Assembly: GCA_017473665.1 (NCBI GenBank)
Contig: JAFUKK010000095.1
Span: forward strand, 1 to 5,168
Direction of reading: 5' to 3'
Length of the DNA: 5,168 nt
Source: Lachnospiraceae bacterium
Lineage (GTDB): Bacteria; Bacillota; Clostridia; Lachnospirales; Lachnospiraceae
Position 1 is the first letter of the stretch. Each line of letters starts with the position of its first letter. Below, piece by piece: positions 1 through 5,168 of the stretch. Under the pieces are notes generated by a model. The model searched no databases and was not told the origin of the DNA. It worked only from the letters and a program-made list of their open reading frames with translations. The translations under genes and the position numbers were made by a program.

Positions 1-1629
1 AAGGAGAATGATGAGTCCCCAGATAAAGTTTGCCAAGGCGCTTGATTGCATCTCCTTTTTGGGTTGCAGGTAATCAGCCTTTTGGAAGTAGCCCTCCTTA
101 ATACCAATATTTACAATGGAGCGGTCCATGTTCTTTACAAAGGCTGCGGTTTCCTCATAATCGGAGGAGACTCTGGTCTGGACATAATCCATGGAAACAG
201 AGCCTGCCATGGAATGACGCACCAGTAGATTCAGGTAATATTCTTCGCAGGGCGTCAAGGGCTCGTAGGTCTTTAGGGGGGCGGCAGTGGGTTCTGTGTC
301 CATGGTAGCCTCTGAGGTAGAGGGTGTTGTGGTTACTATAGCGTTCAGGCCTGTAAAAGAGACTGTGGAGGCTGCCAGAGCATCGCGGTTAATATGGATT
401 CGTACATCATCGCCCACCATTTCCTCGAAGGAAATGTATTCTTTGCGGGCCAGGCTCATCAGCAACGCAGAGTAAATACCCGAATCGTCCTTGGGTGCCC
501 TTTGCTTACAGAATACAAGAGCAGTAGCAAATTTCGGATCCAAATCGCCGGGAATCTCCCGATAATAGTCGTAATCAATGGTAGGTTGAAAGAAAGTATG
601 TTTCTTTTCTAAACGTTTACCTGCAGTGAAATTGCGGAATAAAATATAAGCAGAGATAACAATGCAAATCAATAGGACAACTATTTTATAGGTACGGGCA
701 TTGCCGGGGGTTTGTGCATAGGCTTGCTGTTCCGCATAGATTTCATCCAGTACATCGTCATACGAGTAGTAATTGTCCGGTGCATATTCCGTGAAAATAT
801 GCTTATCTTCTCCATATGCTACCAAATCAAATTCAATATATTCATTGTAAGGTCTGAACTGCAAGTCTTCCTCATCCAGCTCAAAGGAAAAGGTGTAATA
901 GCCCGGATTAGCGGTGTCAGACTCTGTTACAGGGAAGCTGTTGGAGTTGGTACCGTAGGTATACACCTCATAATTGCCGGGGGCGGGCATATCATCATTG
1001 GGGAAGAGTATCTGTGCTTTGAAGGACTCCAGATATTTACAGGTATCGCCGGAATAAAGGGCCAGATATAAATCTGAGCAGTCATTGTAGCGCAGGGCTG
1101 CATTGTGCATCTCATATGTAATCTCAAAGGTCATTTCTTCTCGGTATACACCATCTATGTAGAAGAAAATACATTCATATCTTCGCCAGTCTTCGTCATA
1201 GGGACCCATACTGTGGTACCATTTGCCCGGACCAAGTCTCCAATTAGACCGTACATAATCCTCATCCTCCCAGTAGAGTTGAGGACTCCTCTCCCAGGGA
1301 ACGACAGTACCGTCCTCCAGAATTTGATTTACGGAATGTACTGTGTAGTCTACCTTTACGCCGTCCACATAATCCTCTGACAGGTCCCGCCATAATTCCC
1401 AGAAGGGATTGCTTCTGGAAGCAGCATGGACATCAAAGGTGATACGCTCAGTAATGAGTACGGAGCCTTCACTCTCCGGCTCGTCCACCACCACCGCTTT
1501 GTAGTCTACATCGGTTATTCTGGCATAATCATTGGGATTGAGGCTAATATCCTCAAAGGCGCCTTCCTCATAAGCTATGAGAAGAATGAAAGCAAAAATC
1601 GCAACGATATAGGTGATGATTTTTTTCAT
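1..1629 (-). CDS. DUF2207-type membrane protein, C-terminus outside window
   Basis: The frame is open from the ATG at 1629 to the window edge, giving 543 residues without a stop. Residues 4-20 form a hydrophobic signal-anchor after MKK. Residues about 35-305 are predicted extracellular and rich in Trp, Tyr and acidic residues, with a segment around 168-215 (EITYEMHNAALRYNDCSDLY) typical of the DUF2207 N-terminal domain. Residues 315-334 are a membrane helix followed by RNF and basic residues, which places the next part in the cytoplasm. That part contains GDLDPKFATAL (361-371), SALLMSLARKEYISF (387-401) and LTPCEEYYLNLL (458-469), matching the conserved order in DUF2207 proteins. A Thr/Ser/Pro-rich stretch (424-453) separates two halves of this region. 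Another hydrophobic segment starts near 533 and runs off the edge. The start is supported by a ribosome binding site 5 nt upstream and a strong promoter. The family includes E. coli YciQ and has no firmly established function; I assign none. Family assignment is from recalled patterns, not a search. Confidence 0.85.
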   Translation of the reverse strand, partial: MKKIITYIVAIFAFILLIAYEEGAFEDISLNPNDYARITDVDYKAVVVDEPESEGSVLITERITFDVHAASRSNPFWELWRDLSEDYVDGVKVDYTVHSVNQILEDGTVVPWERSPQLYWEDEDYVRSNWRLGPGKWYHSMGPYDEDWRRYECIFFYIDGVYREEMTFEITYEMHNAALRYNDCSDLYLALYSGDTCKYLESFKAQILFPNDDMPAPGNYEVYTYGTNSNSFPVTESDTANPGYYTFSFELDEEDLQFRPYNEYIEFDLVAYGEDKHIFTEYAPDNYYSYDDVLDEIYAEQQAYAQTPGNARTYKIVVLLICIVISAYILFRNFTAGKRLEKKHTFFQPTIDYDYYREIPGDLDPKFATALVFCKQRAPKDDSGIYSALLMSLARKEYISFEEMVGDDVRIHINRDALAASTVSFTGLNAIVTTTPSTSEATMDTEPTAAPLKTYEPLTPCEEYYLNLLVRHSMAGSVSMDYVQTRVSSDYEETAAFVKNMDRSIVNIGIKEGYFQKADYLQPKKEMQSSALANFIWGLIILL

Positions 1630-1634
1630 ATGCA

Positions 1635-1643
1635 CCCCTCTTT
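1635..1643 (-). promoter_or_regulatory. Ribosome binding site of the DUF2207 gene
   Basis: Read on the minus strand the sequence is AAAGAGGGG, a purine-rich Shine-Dalgarno-like element ending 5 nt before the ATG at 1629. It fixes that ATG as the start and agrees with the signal-anchor beginning immediately after it. Confidence 0.7.
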
Positions 1644-1664
1644 CAATACAAATTAATCAGTATC

Positions 1665-1693
1665 AGTATATAAAAAAACCTATTCCATGTAAA
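1665..1693 (-). promoter_or_regulatory. Sigma-A-type promoter for the DUF2207 gene
   Basis: On the minus strand a -35 box TTTACA (1693-1688) and a -10 box TATACT (1670-1665) are separated by exactly 17 bp. Each box differs from the vegetative consensus at one position. The predicted transcription start is near 1658, which leaves a leader of about 29 nt carrying the ribosome binding site. The spacer contains a run of seven T residues next to the -10 box. No operator is obvious. Confidence 0.72.
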
Positions 1694-1753
1694 GAATTTT
1701 TGGGCAAGATGGGAGCATGAGGAGGAACGGGGGAGCCCTAAAAGGTACATGCC

Positions 1754-1782
1754 TTGACGGTAAATGGATGTACCGATACAAT
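1754..1782 (+). promoter_or_regulatory. Sigma-A-type promoter for the acyltransferase gene
   Basis: The -35 box TTGACG (1754-1759) and -10 box TACAAT (1777-1782) are 17 bp apart, each one mismatch from consensus. The predicted transcription start is near 1789, giving a leader of about 55 nt before the ATG at 1845. It is divergent from the DUF2207 promoter, with 60 bp between the two -35 boxes, so a regulator bound between them could affect both genes. Confidence 0.75.
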
Positions 1783-1832
1783 ATAAATATGCGAGTATGA
1801 ATTTGTGAAATACCAAAGAGAGCATGTAATGT

Positions 1833-1837
1833 GGAGG
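1833..1837 (+). promoter_or_regulatory. Ribosome binding site of the acyltransferase gene
   Basis: A perfect GGAGG lies 7 nt before the ATG at 1845. This selects that ATG over later in-frame ATGs. Confidence 0.85.
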
Positions 1838-1844
1838 TAAAGAT

Positions 1845-3008
1845 ATGGATAAACTGGTGTATTTGATATATCCCCTATTGGCCGTTGTTTTACTTTGGGG
1901 AGTAAAGATTTATAAACAGGGGACCTGGAATGAAGGATTTTTATCATTATCCCAGACCAAAGCATTGCAGGGTTTCTGTACTATTTGTATTATGCTCCAT
2001 CATGCGGGTCAAAAGACCTGTGCTCCATGGCTGAATCCCTGGTTTATTAAGCCCGGGTTGGAGTTGTTTGTACCGATTGGATATTTTTTGGTAGGGATAT
2101 TCCTGTTTTGCTCCGGATATGGCCTGTACAAGAGTTATAAAATAAAAGAAAATTATCTGCAGGGGTTCTGTAAAAGGCGAATTTTGCCGTTAATACTGGC
2201 CTTTTATTCTACTGCACTGATTTTCCTTGTTGTGCGTTTTATCATGGGGGAAAAGATGGATCTTGCCCGGGTATTTTACTACGTGTCCGGATTGCAACTG
2301 TGCAATCCCAACGCATGGTTTGTAATTGCGCTGCCTATTTTCTACCTGGGTTTCTATCTGTCATTTAAATATATCCGTAAAGAAAAGACGGCTGTATTTG
2401 CTACCTGCATGGTGGTATTTATTTATACTCTGATAGGTACCATGGTGGATCATAACGATTGGTGGATGAGGGGTGAATGGTGGTACAATTCGGTGCATTT
2501 CTTTAGTATCGGACTGCTTTTTGCCCGCCACGAAGATAGGGTAGTTACACATGTCAAAAGGCATTATCTGCTTTATCTTATATTGGCCGGTGCGGGTATT
2601 TTTGTTTTTTATGATTTTTCCGTCTATACCCAGAATGTGTTTTCCTATTACGGTGAGAACTTTAATGCGGATTACAAGGTGCTTCGCAGATGGGTATGTC
2701 TGCTGTCCCAGATGGCAACCTCCTGTGCATTTGTATTCTTTGTGTTTTTAATGGGGATGAAGGTACGGATAGGTAATAAGGTACTGCAATTTATGGGTAC
2801 CACAACCTTGGAATTTTATCTGATACACGGGCTATTTGTGGAGTTGTTTGGGTATTCCTTTATTGATATGGGCCCCAGCCTGCATTATATCAGAAATGTG
2901 GCGCTATTTGTACTGGTAATCATGGTTTTATCGTTGCCGGCAGCGTACTTGCTGCATAAGATTCATAATGCCATATTACACTGTGACCGGATGGACAAAA
3001 AATGTTAA
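1845..3008 (+). CDS. Membrane acyltransferase, AT3 (OafA/YrhL-like) family
   Basis: This complete gene encodes 387 residues, the usual length for a single-domain acyltransferase-3 membrane protein. These enzymes move acetyl or other acyl groups across the membrane onto extracellular or lipid-linked sugars and similar acceptors. About ten or eleven hydrophobic helices are visible, starting with residues 4-22. Family signposts occur in order: KALQGFCTICIMLHH (39-53), corresponding to the R-X10-H motif with the His at 53 but Gln at 42 in place of Arg/Lys; FLFCSGYGLYKSY (86-98); a basic RRILP loop near 110; NAWFV (156-160); a Trp-rich loop (206-213) before HFFSIGLLFAR; and GTTTLEFYLIHG with His328. 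The tail is short and basic, with no fused SGNH or other domain. It has its own divergent promoter and lies 86 nt upstream of the chemoreceptor gene on the same strand. The acceptor cannot be told from sequence; surface polysaccharide, teichoic acid or glycolipid are possibilities. The family call is firm; the substrate is unknown. Confidence 0.85.
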   Translation: MDKLVYLIYPLLAVVLLWGVKIYKQGTWNEGFLSLSQTKALQGFCTICIMLHHAGQKTCAPWLNPWFIKPGLELFVPIGYFLVGIFLFCSGYGLYKSYKIKENYLQGFCKRRILPLILAFYSTALIFLVVRFIMGEKMDLARVFYYVSGLQLCNPNAWFVIALPIFYLGFYLSFKYIRKEKTAVFATCMVVFIYTLIGTMVDHNDWWMRGEWWYNSVHFFSIGLLFARHEDRVVTHVKRHYLLYLILAGAGIFVFYDFSVYTQNVFSYYGENFNADYKVLRRWVCLLSQMATSCAFVFFVFLMGMKVRIGNKVLQFMGTTTLEFYLIHGLFVELFGYSFIDMGPSLHYIRNVALFVLVIMVLSLPAAYLLHKIHNAILHCDRMDKKC

Positions 3009-3039
3009 ATGCGCGTAAAAGGGACAAGAATAATGTAGT

Positions 3040-3056
3040 CATTTTGTACTAAAATG
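3040..3056. repeat. Small AT-rich inverted repeat upstream of the chemoreceptor
   Basis: CATTTT and AAAATG form a 6-bp inverted repeat around a GTACT centre, 38 bp before the chemoreceptor start codon. It is too short and AT-rich, and lacks a following T-run, to be a convincing terminator. It lies just upstream of a possible -10 box (TAAAAT, 3060-3065), so it could be a regulator site or simply chance in AT-rich intergenic DNA. Confidence 0.25.
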
Positions 3057-3059
3057 TGA

Positions 3060-3065
3060 TAAAAT
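3060..3065 (+). promoter_or_regulatory. Possible weak -10 box for the chemoreceptor gene
   Basis: TAAAAT resembles a -10 hexamer, 29 bp before the start codon. The only -35-like partner is a poor TAGTCA at 3036-3041 with an 18-bp spacer. This would give a leader of roughly 23 nt that just includes the ribosome binding site. The evidence is weak, and read-through from the acyltransferase gene is an equally good explanation. Confidence 0.25.
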
Positions 3066-3081
3066 TAAAAAAAAGCCGTAT

Positions 3082-3086
3082 GGAGG
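3082..3086 (+). promoter_or_regulatory. Ribosome binding site of the chemoreceptor gene
   Basis: GGAGG followed by AAAAGCAT sits 8 nt before the ATG at 3095, a standard strong Gram-positive site. It decides the start; the resulting N-terminus is a short basic cytoplasmic stretch leading into the first membrane helix. Confidence 0.85.
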
Positions 3087-3094
3087 AAAAGCAT

Positions 3095-5168
3095 ATGCAG
3101 AGTTACGACCAGAAGTATTTTGACGCAAAAGCAAATAGACGGGCAGGAACTACGTGGCTGGTGCTTCTATTGATAGTTTCTGTTTACTACGGAGTTAAGA
3201 TGAGTGAGGGTGCAATCAACACAAATCTGTTTATTCTCTTTTCTATTATTGGATGGGCAGAATATTTGGTGGCGGGTGTTTTGTTAAAGATAAAGGGCAT
3301 GGATTTCAAGGGCTATAAGTGGATTATGGGCATTGGTTACCTGACCTTTTATGCGTTTATTGCCTGGACAGCCCTGGATGAGGTGTCCTATGTATTTATC
3401 CTTCCGTTAATATCCATTCTGATTCTTTACAAGAATCCAAAGTTGATCCGGATTATGATGTGGGCTACTTTGTTTGTTCTGATTACCAGCAATTTGTATA
3501 AGGGTTGGGCAAAGGATATGATGGAGTTTGTATCCAGTGTGGATTGTGCATTGCAGTTTGCTATTGTACTTTGCTGTTACGCATGTACCAATATGGCGAT
3601 TAAGCATCTGGTAGCGTCCGATGGTGCGTTGACCGGATCTATTGAGAGTAATCTGGCACGTGTGGTTCAGACCGTAGAGAAGGTAAAGGTAGCAAGTAAT
3701 GAAGTGGTGGACGGCGTTACAGTGGTACGCGAGCTTGCAGATGAGAATAGAATGGGTGCAGAGAATGTTGTGACGGATATGAATGCACTGGCTAGTGATA
3801 ATGATGTATTAAATGACAGGACCATGTCCTCCATGGAGATGAGTAATGTCATCGACACCCAGGTAAATAATGTGGCAGAGCTGATGGATCAGGTGGTTAC
3901 CTTGATAGAGGCTTCCGTGGATCATGCTCATATCAGCTCCGAAGACCTGGCAGAGGTGGTGGAGACCACCGATAAGATGGCTGCTCTTTCCGCAGAAATT
4001 GAGACTGTATTAGGCGAATTTAAGGAAGAGTTTCAGAACGTAAAGAACGAGACCGGTACCATCGAAGGTATTACCTCCAAGACCAATTTATTGGCGCTGA
4101 ATGCATCCATTGAGGCGGCCAGAGCCGGTGAAGCAGGAAAGGGCTTTGCAGTAGTTGCAAATGAGATTCGTGAACTCAGTAGCGGTACCCAGAATTCTTC
4201 CGGTAGAATCATGAGTGCATTGGCGCATCTGGAGGAAACTTCCCAGCGAATGCTTGAGGCTATCACTGAGACCGTTCAATTGATCCAGGTAAATATGGAT
4301 AAGGTGTCCAATGTTAACCGAAGCGTTACAGACATTACCAATGATGCCACCACTCTTGGTGTCAACATAAAGGTAGTGGATAGTGCCGTAAAAGAGGTGG
4401 AATCTTCCAATAAGATTCTGGCAGACAATATGCAGCAAGTATGCGAGCTGATGGAAGTCATGACGGGCAGAATCAGCCGGGCAGAGCTTACCACCAAGGA
4501 AATGCTCAGTAAGTACGAGGAAAGTGCTAAGAGTGCGGGCAATATCGAAGTGGTAGTAGGACATCTGATGGAAGAGCTGGGCGTAGGCGGCTTCATGGGT
4601 GTACAGGATGTACGCCCCGGTATGAAGATTGCTGTGGTATTGAATGACTCCGGTTCTGATGAATATATTGGTGAAGTGATAGATTGTGCAGATGCACTGG
4701 TATATGTCAATCTGGAAGATAAGGGCCGGGATATTATCAGCAGAAGAGAAAAGCATGTTGGTTGCCAGCTCCGTATTGTAGTAGATAATGTATTATACAA
4801 ATGGGAAGATGTTGCAATTGCCTACAGTCAAAATGGTGAAAGCGGTAGATACAAGCTCTTGGTTGAGACCAATCCACAGGTATTTAACAGAAGAAAATAC
4901 CCCAGAATGCCTCTGTCAAATCCCTGTATGATTAAAGTAAAGGGAGAGGGTGCGGCTTATGCCGGCAGGATGAAAAATATCAGTGCCAATGGTTTCGCTT
5001 TTGCCTCCGAGGAGAAAATCTTTGCCCAGATAAAAGGTAAGGATGTGGAAGTGGATGTGAAGAATTTTGATGTTCTGGAAGGTAGGGTTTTAGAGGGCTG
5101 TATTATCAGAACCTCCGATAATGATGGTGAGTACATTGTAGGATGTAGAATGCCTCAGGATAGTGTTG
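3095..5168 (+). CDS. Six-TM chemoreceptor (MCP) fused to PilZN-PilZ c-di-GMP module, 3' end outside window
   Basis: The frame is open to the edge for 691 codons. Hydrophobic helices are visible at about 20-35, 44-64, 76-94, 97-112, 117-134 and 147-168. Basic loops at 12-16, 65-75 and 112-119 suggest a cytoplasmic N-terminus and six crossings with only short external loops. No HAMP domain is recognisable. Residues about 172-500 are a long coiled-coil hairpin whose tip, TNLLALNASIEAARAGE (330-346) followed by GKGFAVVANEIREL (348-361), is the diagnostic CheA/CheW-binding region of methyl-accepting chemotaxis proteins. Arms of roughly 22-24 heptads would suit the 44H class, an estimate by counting. 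Residues about 505-597 resemble the PilZN (YcgR N-terminal) domain. A PilZ domain follows, with RKYPR (600-604, RxxxR) and NISANG (628-633, NxSxxG), the two motifs that bind c-di-GMP. The product probably signals to CheA and the flagellar motor, with c-di-GMP as a direct input. Only the extreme C-terminus appears missing. MCP and PilZ calls are firm; the PilZN call is moderate. Confidence 0.92.
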   Translation, partial: MQSYDQKYFDAKANRRAGTTWLVLLLIVSVYYGVKMSEGAINTNLFILFSIIGWAEYLVAGVLLKIKGMDFKGYKWIMGIGYLTFYAFIAWTALDEVSYVFILPLISILILYKNPKLIRIMMWATLFVLITSNLYKGWAKDMMEFVSSVDCALQFAIVLCCYACTNMAIKHLVASDGALTGSIESNLARVVQTVEKVKVASNEVVDGVTVVRELADENRMGAENVVTDMNALASDNDVLNDRTMSSMEMSNVIDTQVNNVAELMDQVVTLIEASVDHAHISSEDLAEVVETTDKMAALSAEIETVLGEFKEEFQNVKNETGTIEGITSKTNLLALNASIEAARAGEAGKGFAVVANEIRELSSGTQNSSGRIMSALAHLEETSQRMLEAITETVQLIQVNMDKVSNVNRSVTDITNDATTLGVNIKVVDSAVKEVESSNKILADNMQQVCELMEVMTGRISRAELTTKEMLSKYEESAKSAGNIEVVVGHLMEELGVGGFMGVQDVRPGMKIAVVLNDSGSDEYIGEVIDCADALVYVNLEDKGRDIISRREKHVGCQLRIVVDNVLYKWEDVAIAYSQNGESGRYKLLVETNPQVFNRRKYPRMPLSNPCMIKVKGEGAAYAGRMKNISANGFAFASEEKIFAQIKGKDVEVDVKNFDVLEGRVLEGCIIRTSDNDGEYIVGCRMPQDSV

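Noticed and set aside
712..1071. Plus-strand open frame of 119 codons
   Set aside because: It is antisense to the DUF2207 coding sequence, whose minus-strand frame carries the recognisable family motifs.
1717..1800. Small 27-residue open frame in the divergent intergenic region
   Set aside because: It has no properly spaced ribosome binding site, would overlap the rightward promoter and shows no recognisable protein features.
3060..3081. Possible sigma-D (flagellar) promoter, TAAA followed by CCGTAT, before the chemoreceptor
   Set aside because: The spacing is about 11-12 bp instead of about 15, the second box is imperfect (CCGTAT against CCGATAT), and transcription would start within or after the ribosome binding site.
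3009..3094. Rho-independent terminator after the acyltransferase gene
   Set aside because: The only dyad is a 6-bp AT-rich repeat with no GC stem and no T-run after it.
4088..4800. Two long minus-strand open frames (222 and 174 codons) inside the chemoreceptor gene
   Set aside because: They lie wholly antisense to the clear MCP coding sequence, overlap each other in different frames and resemble no protein I know. They reflect scarce stop codons in the antisense frames of the coiled-coil region.
1..5168. Mobile element, CRISPR array, RNA gene or defence system
   Set aside because: No repeat arrays, terminal inverted repeats, transposase or integrase motifs, or tRNA/rRNA-like sequences were seen, and almost all of the window is covered by three ordinary-looking coding regions.

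Overview
The window looks like chromosomal DNA of a motile Gram-positive clostridium, most likely of the Lachnospiraceae. This assignment is inferred from moderate GC content, strong GGAGG-type ribosome binding sites, vegetative promoters with 17-bp spacers, and the protein types present. No rRNA or other taxonomic marker is visible, so the family is a judgement.

Three protein genes fill almost the whole window. On the minus strand, from 1629 running off the left edge, is a DUF2207-type membrane protein with a signal-anchor, an aromatic-rich extracellular region, a central membrane helix and a cytoplasmic C-terminal region (end missing). On the plus strand, 1845-3008 encodes a complete multi-pass acyltransferase of the AT3 (OafA/YrhL-like) family. 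Also on the plus strand, 3095 to the right edge encodes a chemoreceptor with six predicted membrane helices, a classic methyl-accepting signalling hairpin and, fused behind it, a PilZN-like plus PilZ pair with both c-di-GMP-binding motifs intact. Its last residues lie outside the window.

The 215-bp gap between the first two genes is a divergent control region. A near-consensus sigma-A promoter faces each way: TTTACA-17-TATACT leftward and TTGACG-17-TACAAT rightward. The 86-bp gap before the chemoreceptor holds a good ribosome binding site, a small AT-rich dyad and no clear terminator. The chemoreceptor may therefore be read at least partly from the acyltransferase promoter.

The most interesting item is the chemoreceptor. 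It lacks a recognisable extracellular ligand domain and HAMP domain but carries a c-di-GMP-binding module, so its input may be internal (c-di-GMP) and/or membrane-based. The acyltransferase and the DUF2207 protein both act at or across the membrane, but nothing in the sequence proves that the three genes work together. I see no RNA genes, mobile elements, CRISPR arrays or integration signs.
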